Origin: Saccharothrix espanaensis DSM 44229
Lineage (GTDB): Bacteria; Actinomycetota; Actinomycetes; Mycobacteriales; Pseudonocardiaceae
Direction: 5' to 3'
DNA: 64,000 nucleotides
NCBI RefSeq assembly: GCF_000328705.1
Contig: NC_019673.1
Span: 4,712,001 to 4,776,000, forward strand
Shown here: positions 16,019 to 24,767 of the stretch, in pieces
How positions within the stretch are numbered: the first letter of the stretch is position 1
How the letters are laid out: every line of letters starts with the position of its first letter
Position numbers and translations under genes: made by a program
The notes under the pieces: model-generated
The model's input: only the letters and a program-made list of their open reading frames with translations
Databases searched by the model: none
What the model was told of the DNA's origin: nothing

Positions 16019-16369
16019 ATGAATGCCCACCCCACCACCGCCACCCCTTGCCACGACCCGGGGTTCGCCCAGTTCCTCGCCGCGCTCGCGGTCGAGGAGG
16101 CCCCTCGCCTCTTCGCGGTCGCCGTGGAATACGACGACCGCGAAGACACCTACATCGCCGCCTACGGGCTGGCGTTCGCCGACCGCTCGGAGGTCGTCTC
16201 GACCGAGGGCGGCTTCTACGCGACCCTCCAGAAACCCGAGAACGCGCTGGTGTTTTTCACCGAACAGGGTGAGGCCACCCCGCACCTGCTCTGGCTGCCG
16301 CCGGCTCAGGAGCGCCGCCGCACCCCCACCACCGCCGCCAGTACGAGCACCAGCGCCAGCACCGCGTAG
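16019..16369 (+). CDS. Hypothetical protein
   Basis: A 116-residue protein I cannot assign. It is acidic, with [20 protein letters not shown] and an alternating pattern ([37 protein letters not shown]) that suggests an alpha/beta fold. The final 25 residues are Thr/Ser/Ala-rich and overlap the 3' end of tctA by 64 bp, so that tail may be non-conserved. GGAGG lies 8 nt before the ATG. It is divergent from the WhiJ-like regulator with tandem repeats between, and may be its direct target. Confidence 0.7.
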   Translation: MNAHPTTATPCHDPGFAQFLAALAVEEAPRLFAVAVEYDDREDTYIAAYGLAFADRSEVVSTEGGFYATLQKPENALVFFTEQGEATPHLLWLPPAQERRRTPTTAASTSTSASTA

Positions 16370-17787
16370 GCCGCTGCCGCGAACGGGCTGGTCACCAACG
16401 CCGACAGGTCGCCCTCGCTGATCTGCAACGTCCGGCGCACCTGCTCCTCCGCCATCGGCCCGAGGATCAACCCGACCACCAGCGGCGCGACCGGGTAGCC
16501 GTGCCGCCGCATGAAGAACCCGACGACACCGATCACCAGCAGCACCACCAGGTCGTCCACGACGAAGTTCACCGCGTAGGTGCCCAGCGCCGCGAACAGC
16601 AGGATCCCCGCGTACAGGTACGGGCGCGGGATCTGCAGCACCTTCACCCAGATCTTCACCAGCGGCAGGTTGAGCACCAGCAGCATCACGTTGCCGATGT
16701 ACAGCGACGCGATCAGCGCCCAGACCATCCCGGAGTTGGTGGTGAACAGCAGGGGCCCCGGCTGGATGCCGTAGCTCTGGAACGCCGCCACGATCACCGC
16801 CGCCGTCGCCGTGGTCGGCAGGCCCAGCGTCAGCAACGGCACCAGAACGCCGGCCGCCGCCGCGTTGTTCGCGGCCTCCGGCCCGGCCACCCCTTCGATC
16901 GCGCCCTTGCCGAACTCCTCGGGCCGCTTCGAGAGCTTCTTCTCCGCCGCGTAGGACAGGAACGTCGAGACGTCCGCGCCGCCGGCCGGCACCGTGCCGA
17001 TCGGGAAGCCGATGAACGTCCCGCGCAGCCACGGCTTCCACGAACGCGACCAGAACTCGCGGGTGAACCACGTGCCGCCGACCGGCACGACCTCGACCGG
17101 GCCGTGCCGCAGGCGCGAGGCCACGTACAGCGCCTCACCCACGGCGAACACCCCGACCGCGACCACCACGACGTCGATCCCGTCCGCCAGCGTCGACACC
17201 CCGAGGGTGAACCGCTGCTGCCCGGACAGCGTGTCGGTGCCGACCAGGCCCAGGAACAGGCCCAGTCCCAGCGACGCCGGCCCGCGCACCGGCGACGAGC
17301 CGAGCAGCGCGGCGACCGTGGTGAACGCGACGACCATCAGCGCCACGTAGTCCGCCGGGCCCAGCGTCACCGCCACGTCGGCGATGATCGGGGCCAGCAG
17401 CGTGAGCAGCACCGTGGCGATCGTGCCCGCCACGAACGAGCCGATCGCCGCCGTGGCCAGGGCCGCCGCGCCCCTGCCCGCCCGCGCCATCCGGTTGCCC
17501 TCCAGCGCGGTGACGATGGAGGACGACTCGCCCGGCGTGTTGAGCAGGATCGACGTGGTCGACCCGCCGTACATGCCGCCGTAGTAGATCCCGGCGAAGA
17601 TGATCAGCGCCGCGGTCGGTTCGAGCGTGTAGGTCAGCGGCAGCAGCAGCGCCACCGTCATCGCCGGGCCGATGCCCGGCAGCACACCCACGGCGGTGCC
17701 GAGGGTGACGCCCAGCAGGGCGTAGAGCAGGTACTCGGGCTGCGCGGCGGTCGCGAAGCCCTCCAGCAGGGCGGTGAGGCTACCCAT
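16306..17787 (-). CDS. tctA: Tripartite tricarboxylate transporter, large membrane subunit TctA
   Basis: A 493-residue permease with about 12 helices. Signature segments: [40 protein letters not shown] and, in the second half, [20 protein letters not shown] and [16 protein letters not shown]. Works with the binding lipoprotein TctC and the small subunit TctB to import citrate or related carboxylates by ion symport. The ATG overlaps the tctB stop by 8 bp. Confidence 0.95.
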   Translation of the reverse strand: MGSLTALLEGFATAAQPEYLLYALLGVTLGTAVGVLPGIGPAMTVALLLPLTYTLEPTAALIIFAGIYYGGMYGGSTTSILLNTPGESSSIVTALEGNRMARAGRGAAALATAAIGSFVAGTIATVLLTLLAPIIADVAVTLGPADYVALMVVAFTTVAALLGSSPVRGPASLGLGLFLGLVGTDTLSGQQRFTLGVSTLADGIDVVVVAVGVFAVGEALYVASRLRHGPVEVVPVGGTWFTREFWSRSWKPWLRGTFIGFPIGTVPAGGADVSTFLSYAAEKKLSKRPEEFGKGAIEGVAGPEAANNAAAAGVLVPLLTLGLPTTATAAVIVAAFQSYGIQPGPLLFTTNSGMVWALIASLYIGNVMLLVLNLPLVKIWVKVLQIPRPYLYAGILLFAALGTYAVNFVVDDLVVLLVIGVVGFFMRRHGYPVAPLVVGLILGPMAEEQVRRTLQISEGDLSALVTSPFAAAAYAVLALVLVLAAVVGVRRRS

Positions 17788-18328
17788 CGAGGAGCGGCAC
17801 CCCTTCGAAGATCCCGGCGGGCAGCGACAGGCCCAGGCCCGACGCGAACACCACCTGCACCACCAGCGCGAGCGCCACGCCGACGGCGAGCGCCTTCCAC
17901 CACACCGCGCCCAACGTCCACGCCGCGCCGCCGAACAGCGCCGCCGCCGCGACCGGCCAGCCGACCAGGTCGATCAGCGCCAGGTGCGCCACCAGGATCG
18001 CGACCAGCTTGGCGACGGTGACCCAGTCGGTGCGCACGCCGCTGTCGACGTCCTCCGCCTCCTCCGCCTCGCCGAGCCGGCCCCGCGCGGTGGCCACGAC
18101 CGCCGCCACGCCGGTCACCACGAGCAGCGCGCCCACCGCGTACGGGAAGGCCCGGGGGCCGAGCCCGCCGGCCGCACCGCGCGCGGCGATCGTGGTGGCG
18201 TCGACCAGGGTGAACACGCCCAGCGCGGTGACCAGGCCGCCGAAGACGTACTCCTCGACCTGCGCGGACAGCGCCCGGCCCGCTCGTTCGGGTCCGGTCG
18301 GCTCGGGTCCGGTCCGTTCGGGGGTCAC
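17780..18328 (-). CDS. tctB: Tripartite tricarboxylate transporter, small membrane subunit TctB
   Basis: A 182-residue protein with four predicted helices ([54 protein letters not shown], and a C-terminal pair). TctB sequences diverge strongly; the assignment rests on topology and the place between tctC and tctA. The N-terminus is Pro/Thr/Glu-rich ([14 protein letters not shown]), with a near-repeat in the DNA. GTG 18328 overlaps the tctC stop as GTGA. Confidence 0.88.
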   Translation of the reverse strand: MTPERTGPEPTGPERAGRALSAQVEEYVFGGLVTALGVFTLVDATTIAARGAAGGLGPRAFPYAVGALLVVTGVAAVVATARGRLGEAEEAEDVDSGVRTDWVTVAKLVAILVAHLALIDLVGWPVAAAALFGGAAWTLGAVWWKALAVGVALALVVQVVFASGLGLSLPAGIFEGVPLLDG

Positions 18329-19302
18329 TTGACCAGGCCGATGTCCTGGAGCACCGGCTTGATCCGGCCGATCTCCACGGTGAGGAACTTGGCGAACTCG
18401 TGGCCGGTGAGGAACGTGTCGGTCCAGCCCTTCTTCTTCAGCTCCTCCTGCCACTGCGGGCTGCCGTGCATGTCGGTGACCAGCTTGACCAGGCGGTCCT
18501 TCGCGGCCGGCGAGATCGAACCCGGCGCGACGACACCGCGCCAGTTGATCAGCTCGACGCCGGTCCCGAGGTTCTTGAACGTCGGCGCGCCGAGGTCGGG
18601 GTGCGGCTGCGGGCCGGAGGTGCCCAGGGCGCGCAGCATGCCCGCCTTGATCTGCTCCCGGTACTCGCCGACGCCGGAGATGCCCGCGTCGACCTTCCTG
18701 CCCAGCAGCGCGGCCAGCGACTCGCCGCCACCGGAGTACGGCACGTAGTTGAGCTTCGCGGAGTCGATGCCCTTCGCCTTGAGCAGCAGCGCGGCCAGGA
18801 TGTGGTCGGTGCCGCCGGCCGAGCCGCCGGTGACCGAGACGCCCTGGCCCTTCTCGTCGATCGCCTTGAGCAGGTCCTCGATGGTCCGGTGCGGCGAGTC
18901 GGCCGGCACCACGACCACCTCGTCCTCGGCGGTGAGCCGGGCGATCGGGGTGGTGTCCTCCAGCCGCTTGTCCACGCCGTTGGTCTCCACCGCGCCGACC
19001 ATGACCAGGCCGGTGACCATCAGGAACGTCTCGGACCTCTCGTTGGCGAGCTTGCGCAGCCCGACCGTGCCGCCCGCGCCGCCGACGTTGGCGACCTGCG
19101 CGGACCTGACCAGGTCCGCCCCGGTGATCGCGGCCTGCATGGACCGCGCGGTCTGGTCCCAGCCGCCGCCCGGGTCGGCCGGGGCCATGATCTCCAGCTT
19201 GGCGATGTCCCCGCCCGCTGGGTTCGCGCCTCCCCCGCCGCACCCCGCGAGCACGAGACCGGCGACCACGGCCGAGACCAGTCGGGTGTGCTGTCCTGCC
19301 AT
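18325..19302 (-). CDS. tctC: Tripartite tricarboxylate transporter, substrate-binding lipoprotein TctC
   Basis: A 325-residue extracytoplasmic binding protein. The signal peptide ends in a lipobox, VLAGC (lipidated Cys21). The mature part carries the Bug/TctC pattern: MAPADPGGGWDQTAR, VGGAGGTVGLRKLA, GGSAGGTDHI, YVPYSGGGESLAALLGRKVD and WRGVVAPGSIS. ATG 19302 is preceded by GGAGG at 5 nt. First gene of tctCBA and divergent from the sensor kinase that probably controls it. The actual ligand is unknown. Confidence 0.93.
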   Translation of the reverse strand: MAGQHTRLVSAVVAGLVLAGCGGGGANPAGGDIAKLEIMAPADPGGGWDQTARSMQAAITGADLVRSAQVANVGGAGGTVGLRKLANERSETFLMVTGLVMVGAVETNGVDKRLEDTTPIARLTAEDEVVVVPADSPHRTIEDLLKAIDEKGQGVSVTGGSAGGTDHILAALLLKAKGIDSAKLNYVPYSGGGESLAALLGRKVDAGISGVGEYREQIKAGMLRALGTSGPQPHPDLGAPTFKNLGTGVELINWRGVVAPGSISPAAKDRLVKLVTDMHGSPQWQEELKKKGWTDTFLTGHEFAKFLTVEIGRIKPVLQDIGLVK

Positions 19303-19387
19303 CGGATCCTCCACGTTCCCCACCAGGGCTTCGTCGCCCCGGATGGGCGGGAACGGTAGGAGCGCGGAGCGGGTGCGGTAAGGCATC

Positions 19388-19420
19388 GGTCGTAAGGGTT
19401 GTATTGGTCGTTTAGGTCGT
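19388..19420. promoter_or_regulatory. GGTCGT repeats between tctC and citA-like kinase gene
   Basis: Three GGTCGT copies (19388, 19406, 19415) in the most AT-rich part of the divergent intergenic region. Candidate binding sites for the CitB-like regulator; repeats are seen, function is inferred. Confidence 0.35.
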
Positions 19421-19447
19421 GGCCCGGCTCACACGCGATAGGTCAGA

Positions 19448-21031
19448 ATGCGACCCATGCGTCGCCGTTCCGTCCCGTTGGGGGTGTTCCTGCTGGTCTT
19501 GCAGGTGGTCATCGTGCTGGCGACCACCTGTGCCGCCGGGCTGCTCGCGGCGAAGCTGCAGAGCGACCGGATCCGGGAGTCCTACAAGGACCGGATGCTG
19601 TCGGTCGCGGAGAGCGTGGCCCGGCTGCCGACCGTGGTGCAGGCGTTCGACGAGCCGGACCCGGCCGCGACGATCCAGCCGCTGGCCGAGCTGATCCGCC
19701 AGGCGTCCAGCGTCACCTACGTCGTGGTCACCGACCGCCACGGCGTCCGCTACGCCCACCCGGACCCCGACCGCATAGGGGAACGCGTCTCCACCGACCC
19801 GGGCTCGGCGCTGTCGGGCACGGTGTTCGTGGGCACCGAGACCGGCACGCTGGGCACGTCGCTGCGGGCGAAGGTGCCGGTCCGGGCCGACGACGGGGAG
19901 ATCATCGGCATGGCGTCGGTGGGCATCCTGGAGAGCGAGCTGTCCGCCGACCTGGCCGAGGACCTGCCCGAGCTGATCGGCTGGCTGGCCGGGGCGGCGC
20001 TGATCGGCGTGCTGGGCGCGGCGCTGGTCACCCAGGCGGTGCGGCGGCGGACGTTCAAGCTCGAACCGGCCGAGATCGCGCAACTGCTGGAGACCCGCGA
20101 CGCGATGCTGCACGGCATCCGCGAGGGCGTGGTCGCGGTGGACGAGCGGGAGCGGCTCGACCTGGTCAACGACGAGGCGATGCGGCTGCTCGGGCTCCGC
20201 GCCGACCCCACCGGGCGGCCCGCCGCCGAGGTGCTGGAGGACGGCGGCCTGCTCGACCTGGCGCGCGGCCGCGACGACGTGGCCGACCGGCTGGTGCTGG
20301 CCGGCGAACGGGTGCTGGTCGCGAACCGGATGACCGCCAAGACCCACGGCCGGCCGGTCGGCGTCGTGCTGACCCTGCGCGACCGGACCGAGCTGCACGA
20401 CGCGCTGCGCCAGCTCGACGGGCAGCGGACGGTGACCGAGGTCCTGCGCGCGCAGGCGCACGAGTTCTCCAACCACCTGCACGTCATCGGCGGGCTGGTC
20501 GAGCTGGACCGGCGCGCGGACGCCGTGGCCTACATCGAACGGGTCGGCGGCGCGGGCTCGGTGACCTCGGACATCATCGAGGGGGCGGTGGCCGACCCGG
20601 CGCTGGCGGCCCTGCTGCTGGCCAAGTCGTCCACCGCGCACGAGCGCGGCGTGGCGCTGCGGCTGGACCCGACCTCGGCGGTCGACACCCGGACCGGCGA
20701 CGACGCGCTGACCGTGCTGGGCAACCTGGTCGACAACGCGGTGGACGCCGTGGACACCGGCGGCACGGTCCGGGTGCTGGTGCGGGCGTCGGAGGACGGG
20801 GTGCGGGTGGTCGTGGACGACGACGGGCCGGGCGTCGCCGAGTCGCAGCGCGGGCGGATCTTCACCCTCGGCGTGAGCTCCAAGGCACCCGGCGGCGCGC
20901 ACGGGCGCGGGATCGGGTTGGCGCTGGTGTCCCGGGTGGTGACCCGGCGCAGCGGGCGGGTGGAGATCTCCGACTCGGAGCTGGGCGGGGCGTCGTTCGA
21001 CGTGTGGCTGCCGGAAGCGGGTGTCCGATGA
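19448..21031 (+). CDS. CitA/DcuS-type sensor histidine kinase
   Basis: A 527-residue membrane sensor. Helix 1 spans about 11-33, then an extracellular Cache-like domain (to about 175) with YAHPDPDRIGE, the carboxylate-sensing motif type of CitA/DcuS. Helix 2 is about 176-196, then a PAS region, the phospho-acceptor His338 in AQAHEFSNHLHVIGGL (SpoOB/CitA type), and the ATPase domain (GNLVDNAVDAVD, DDDGPGV, GRGIGLALVSRVV). It overlaps the regulator gene as ATGA and is divergent from tctCBA, the usual layout for a system that senses tricarboxylates and induces the transporter. Confidence 0.93.
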   Translation: MRPMRRRSVPLGVFLLVLQVVIVLATTCAAGLLAAKLQSDRIRESYKDRMLSVAESVARLPTVVQAFDEPDPAATIQPLAELIRQASSVTYVVVTDRHGVRYAHPDPDRIGERVSTDPGSALSGTVFVGTETGTLGTSLRAKVPVRADDGEIIGMASVGILESELSADLAEDLPELIGWLAGAALIGVLGAALVTQAVRRRTFKLEPAEIAQLLETRDAMLHGIREGVVAVDERERLDLVNDEAMRLLGLRADPTGRPAAEVLEDGGLLDLARGRDDVADRLVLAGERVLVANRMTAKTHGRPVGVVLTLRDRTELHDALRQLDGQRTVTEVLRAQAHEFSNHLHVIGGLVELDRRADAVAYIERVGGAGSVTSDIIEGAVADPALAALLLAKSSTAHERGVALRLDPTSAVDTRTGDDALTVLGNLVDNAVDAVDTGGTVRVLVRASEDGVRVVVDDDGPGVAESQRGRIFTLGVSSKAPGGAHGRGIGLALVSRVVTRRSGRVEISDSELGGASFDVWLPEAGVR

Positions 21032-21699
21032 GCGTGCGCACCCTGGTCGTGGACGACGATTTCGCGGTCGCGGCCGTCCACCGGGGGTTCCTGGAAGCCC
21101 TGCCGGAGTTCAGCGTGGTCGGCGAGGCGCACGGTGGCGGCGAGGCGCTGCGCGCGGTCGAGGCGCTGCGGCCGGACCTGGTGCTGCTCGACATCCACCT
21201 GCCCGACCTCTCCGGGCTGGAGGTGCTGGCCCGGCTGCGCGGGCGCAGCGGGCCGCCGGTGGACGTGATCGCGGTGACGGCGGCGCGCGAGCGCGAGACC
21301 GTGCGCCAGGCGATGTCCCGGGGCGTCGACCACTACCTGGTCAAACCGTTCACCCGGACCGCGTTCCAGGACCGGATGCGGCAGTACCTGGCGCGGCGGA
21401 CCGAGGTCCAGCGGCTGGGCCAGTGGCTCGACCAGGACGAGGTCGACCGGCTGCTCCAGCACCGGCCCCGGTCGGTCGCCCTACCCAAGGGCCTGTCGGC
21501 GGTGACGCTGCGGCTGGTGACCGACGCGCTGCGCGACTGCGCCGGCGACCTGTCGGCCCAGGAGGTCGGCGAACGCGCCGGGATGTCCCGGGTCAGCGCG
21601 CGCCGGTACCTCGAACACCTGGTCACGGTGGGAAAGGCGGAAGTCCAGCCGCGCTACGGCATGGCCAACCGCCCCTCCCACGGCTACCGGCTCACCTGA
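21028..21699 (+). CDS. CitB-type response regulator
   Basis: A 223-residue regulator. The receiver domain has the acidic pair Asp9-Asp10, the phosphorylated Asp55 in LVLLDIHLPD and Lys in YLVKPFT. The C-terminal part (SAQEVGERAGMSRVSARRYL) is the helix-turn-helix of CitB/DcuR regulators. Start ATG overlaps the kinase stop as ATGA. Expected to activate tctCBA. Confidence 0.92.
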   Translation: MSVRTLVVDDDFAVAAVHRGFLEALPEFSVVGEAHGGGEALRAVEALRPDLVLLDIHLPDLSGLEVLARLRGRSGPPVDVIAVTAARERETVRQAMSRGVDHYLVKPFTRTAFQDRMRQYLARRTEVQRLGQWLDQDEVDRLLQHRPRSVALPKGLSAVTLRLVTDALRDCAGDLSAQEVGERAGMSRVSARRYLEHLVTVGKAEVQPRYGMANRPSHGYRLT

Positions 21700-21703
21700 C
21701 AGG

Positions 21704-22006
21704 TCAGCCCGTCCGCTCGCAGTCGTACCCGACGATCACGCCCTGGCCGCCCGGGTGGCCGTGCTGGCACAGGAAGGTGCGGTAAGGGCCCTGGACGTAG
21801 AACGGCTCCCCGATCGGCCCGTTCGGTTGCGGACGACAGCCGTACGCGGTCAACTCGTCGCCGCGGTCCTGGATCCGCTGGCACTGGAAGGTCGGCTCGT
21901 AGAGCCCCGGCTCAGCGGCGGCGAGCGCGGGCAGCGCGCCGAGGGTGGCGGTCAACGCTCCGGCGGCCAGCAGGCCGGCGGTGAGGCGTCGGGTCAAGTT
22001 CGACAT
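21704..22006 (-). CDS. Small secreted protein
   Basis: A 100-residue precursor. Residues 1-30 are a signal peptide (NLTRR, then LTAGLLAAGALTATLGALPA, cut near ALAAAEP). The mature part of about 70 residues has four Cys (FQCQRI, YGCRPQ, FLCQHG, YDCERTG), probably two disulfides. I do not recognise a family with a known function; similar small Cys-containing exported proteins are common in mycelial actinomycetes. Its stop is 5 bp from the convergent response regulator gene. Confidence 0.8.
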   Translation of the reverse strand: MSNLTRRLTAGLLAAGALTATLGALPALAAAEPGLYEPTFQCQRIQDRGDELTAYGCRPQPNGPIGEPFYVQGPYRTFLCQHGHPGGQGVIVGYDCERTG

Positions 22007-22227
22007 GGATCACTCCTGGGTTCGTGAGGTGGGCCCCGAACCGGGTCGGGACCCGCCGGAACACCGTCCCGGCCCTTCGAACACACCACCGCCCGCGGCC
22101 GGCCGCAGAGTGCGACGCGGCAACCATCCGCGCAGGTGAACGGCCCACTCCCACCAGGTGACCGGAGCTGCCACAGCCCGTTACCCGGATGGCGCGGCCG
22201 GCGCGGGGTGGGGCGAGACTGGCGGTC

Positions 22228-22440
22228 GTGAGCTTCGCCGCCCACGCCCGCCGGGTGCGCGACCCGGGACTGCCGCTGCGTCACCGGGTGTCGGCGCTGC
22301 GCTCGTGCGTGGTCGTGCACGGGCCGTTCGGCCACCACGGCACGCTCGCCTTCCTCGAACTGGAGGCCGGGCCGTTCCACCGCGACGAGCGGGCACTGCT
22401 GCGGGCACCGGCGGTGCTCGAAGACCTGCGGGCGCGGTGA
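22228..22440 (+). CDS. Small hypothetical protein
   Basis: A 70-residue protein from GTG 22228, with VSFAAHARRVRDPGLPLRHR, a central SCVVVHGPFGHHGTLAFLEL and an acidic/basic end. No family recognised. The next gene starts inside its stop codon (GTGA), which supports both as a real pair. Confidence 0.55.
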   Translation: MSFAAHARRVRDPGLPLRHRVSALRSCVVVHGPFGHHGTLAFLELEAGPFHRDERALLRAPAVLEDLRAR

Positions 22441-22880
22441 TCCGGCCGCGGGCACGCGCTATCGGCTGCGGCTCTGGGACGCGCGTGGCGGTCGACGCCG
22501 ACCCGCTGGACCTGGCCGTTCGGCGGTGCGTGCGGGCCTGCGTGAACGGACGGTTCGGCGAGGAGGAGCACGCGCTGCTCACGACGTGCGTCACGGAGAT
22601 CGGGCGGCTCGCGGACCGGGCGGTCGGCCCCGCCGAGTACCGGCGGGGTGCCGTGCTGCGGGAGGTGACGGAACTGGTCGGCGAGGTCCTGGTCCAGGAC
22701 GGTTCAGGGGGTCAGGGGGCTCAGGGCAGTTCGGTGCGGGGTGCCGGGCGCACGGCGTCGGGCCGGAGGTCGACCACCGCGCCGTCCACCACGACTCCGT
22801 CGACCGTCGAGCCCCCGACCGGGCCGGTGACCACGTCACCGTCGATCACCACGCCGCCGGCGGTCGGCGGGCGGCCGTAG
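22437..22880 (+). CDS. Hypothetical protein, coupled to the gene before
   Basis: Starts at GTG 22437 overlapping the preceding stop. The first 85 residues look coding (VDADPLDLAVRRCVRACVNG, EEHALLTTCVTEIGRLADRA, VLREVTELVGEVLVQ). The last 60 are a Ser/Thr/Pro/Gly-rich run that overlaps fxsA on the opposite strand by 160 bp, so the natural end may be nearer and lost by mutation, or the tail is simply unconstrained. No function can be given. Confidence 0.5.
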   Translation: MIRPRARAIGCGSGTRVAVDADPLDLAVRRCVRACVNGRFGEEEHALLTTCVTEIGRLADRAVGPAEYRRGAVLREVTELVGEVLVQDGSGGQGAQGSSVRGAGRTASGRRSTTAPSTTTPSTVEPPTGPVTTSPSITTPPAVGGRP

Positions 22881-23257
22881 CGCAGGTTCAGCACCATCTC
22901 GCGCTCGCGCTGCTCGGCCCGCCGGGCGATGCGCTTGCTGATCAGCCGCCGGGTGGGCGGGAACAGCAGGAACAGGCCCAGGACGTCGCTGAGGAAGCCG
23001 GGCACCAGGATCAGGAAGCCGGCCGCGGCGATGAGCACGCCGTCGGCGATCTCCTGGTGCGGCCGGCGGCGGTTGCGCAGCGCCTCGGAGAACGCGGCCA
23101 TCGTCCGCGCGCCTTCCCGGCGCATCAGCACCGAGCCGACCACCCCGCCCAGGACGAGCAGCCCGAGGGTGGGCAGGAACCCCCACGCCCCGAAGGCCGC
23201 CACGAGGGCGGTGATCTCGACGGCCAGACCGATGAGCACTACGGCGAACACGCGCAT
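22721..23257 (-). CDS. fxsA: FxsA-family membrane protein
   Basis: A 178-residue protein. The first two helices (VFAVVLIGLAVEITALVAAF and FLPTLGLLVLGGVVGSVL), the cytoplasmic RREGARTMAAFSEALRNRRR loop and the IADGVLIAAAGFLILVPGFL / DVLGLFLLFPPTR block are the FxsA core. In E. coli FxsA counters F-exclusion of phage T7; its normal role is unknown. The C-terminal 50 residues are a Val/Gly/Asp-rich cytoplasmic tail. Confidence 0.92.
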   Translation of the reverse strand: MRVFAVVLIGLAVEITALVAAFGAWGFLPTLGLLVLGGVVGSVLMRREGARTMAAFSEALRNRRRPHQEIADGVLIAAAGFLILVPGFLSDVLGLFLLFPPTRRLISKRIARRAEQREREMVLNLRYGRPPTAGGVVIDGDVVTGPVGGSTVDGVVVDGAVVDLRPDAVRPAPRTELP

Positions 23258-23325
23258 ACCCCCTCAACGAACGAACTGGCCAAAACACTCCCTGCCGAAA
23301 TATTTACGGCGATCACGGCATCTGG

Positions 23326-23340
23326 CAGCATATCTTCACG
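23326..23340. promoter_or_regulatory. Shared kdd/kamA upstream motif, kamA copy
   Basis: CAGCATATCTTCACG, 25-39 bp before the kamA start, matching 14 of 15 bases of the motif at 14744-14758 before kdd. Relative to its gene it is in the opposite orientation. Confidence 0.45.
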
Positions 23341-23364
23341 CCACTACTCGGGTAGGGAGCATGG

Positions 23365-24747
23365 ATGACTGCGCTACACGACGTCGTGCCCGCGCTGCAC
23401 CGGCCTGACCTCCAGCCGTACACCTACGCTCGGCGGGAGCTCGTCGAGCCCGACTGGCGGCGGTTCCCGGGGTGGCGGGACGTGACCGACGCCCAGTGGC
23501 GAGACGCCCAGTGGCAGCGCGCCAACTGCGTGAAGAACGTCAAGCAGCTGCGCGCGCTCCTGGGCGACCTGCTCGCCGAGCGGTTCTACGAGGAGCTGGC
23601 GGCCGACCAGTCGGACCTGGCCACCATGTCGATGCTGGTGCCGCCGCAGATGGTCAACACCATGGCACCGGACGCCGCGCCGGCCGACTTCACCGACGCG
23701 TTCTTCGCCGACCCGATCCGGCGCTACATGATCCCGGTCCGCTCCGACCGCGACCCGGAGTGGCCCAACCACCCGCACTCCGCGCGGGACTCGCTGCACG
23801 AGGCCGAGATGTGGGTGGTCGAGGGCCTGACCCACCGCTACCCCACCAAGGTGCTCGCCGAACTGGTGTCGACCTGCCCCCAGTACTGCGGCCACTGCAC
23901 CCGGATGGACCTGGTCGGCAACTCCACCCCGCAGGTGCAGAAGCACAAACTGCTGCTCAAGCCGGTGGACCGGCAGGAGCAGATGATCGACTACCTCAAG
24001 CGCACACCGGGCGTGCGGGACGTGGTCGTCTCCGGCGGCGACGTGGCCAACGTGCCGTGGCCGCAGCTGGAGTCGTTCCTGATGCGGCTGCTCGACATCG
24101 ACACCGTGCGGGACGTGCGGCTGGCCACCAAGGCGCTGGCCGGGCTGCCCCAGCACTGGCTTCAGCCCAAGGTGGTCGAGGGTCTGGAGCGGGTCGCCCG
24201 CACCGCCGCCCGGCGCGGCGTCAACCTGGCCATCCACACCCACGTCAACCACGCGCAGTCGGTGACCCCGTTGGTCGCCGAGGCGGCGCGGACCGCGCTG
24301 GAGGTCGGCGTCCGGGACGTGCGCAACCAGGGCGTGCTGATGAAGGGCGTCAACGCCACCGCGGACGACCTGCTGGACCTGTGCTTCGCGTTGCAGGGCG
24401 AGGCGAACATCCTCCCGTACTACTTCTACATGTGCGACATGATCCCCAACGCCGAGCACTGGCGGGTCGCGGTGTGGGAGGCGCAGGAGCTCCAGCACGC
24501 GATCATGGGCTACCTGCCGGGCTACGCGACGCCGCGGATCGTGTGCGACGTGCCGTACGTCGGCAAGCGGTGGGTGCACCAGCTCGCCGACTACGACCGC
24601 GAGCGCGGCATCTCGTACTGGACCAAGAACTACCGGACCGGGATCGAGCTGGAGGACGCCGACGCGCTGGACCGGCGCTACCCCTACTACGACCCGATCG
24701 CCACGCTCGGCGAAGCGGGCCGCCGCTGGTGGGCCGCCCAGGAGTAG
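23365..24747 (+). CDS. kamA: Lysine 2,3-aminomutase (radical SAM, KamA)
   Basis: A 460-residue radical-SAM enzyme converting L-lysine to beta-lysine with a 4Fe-4S cluster, SAM and PLP. The cluster Cys are 171, 175 and 178 (CPQYCGHC). SGGDVANVPW, YYFYMCDMIPNAEHW and GYLPGYATPRIVCDVPYVGK follow, with the likely PLP Lys401 in the last. It is longer at the N-terminus than clostridial KamA (about 416). ATG 23365 is 5 nt after AGGGAG. It stands alone, 8.6 kb from the kamDE operon. KamA-family proteins can also act on glutamate or other amino acids, but the kamDE neighbourhood favours lysine. Confidence 0.92.
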   Translation: MTALHDVVPALHRPDLQPYTYARRELVEPDWRRFPGWRDVTDAQWRDAQWQRANCVKNVKQLRALLGDLLAERFYEELAADQSDLATMSMLVPPQMVNTMAPDAAPADFTDAFFADPIRRYMIPVRSDRDPEWPNHPHSARDSLHEAEMWVVEGLTHRYPTKVLAELVSTCPQYCGHCTRMDLVGNSTPQVQKHKLLLKPVDRQEQMIDYLKRTPGVRDVVVSGGDVANVPWPQLESFLMRLLDIDTVRDVRLATKALAGLPQHWLQPKVVEGLERVARTAARRGVNLAIHTHVNHAQSVTPLVAEAARTALEVGVRDVRNQGVLMKGVNATADDLLDLCFALQGEANILPYYFYMCDMIPNAEHWRVAVWEAQELQHAIMGYLPGYATPRIVCDVPYVGKRWVHQLADYDRERGISYWTKNYRTGIELEDADALDRRYPYYDPIATLGEAGRRWWAAQE

Positions 24748-24767
24748 ACCCAGGAGTAGGCCCAGGG

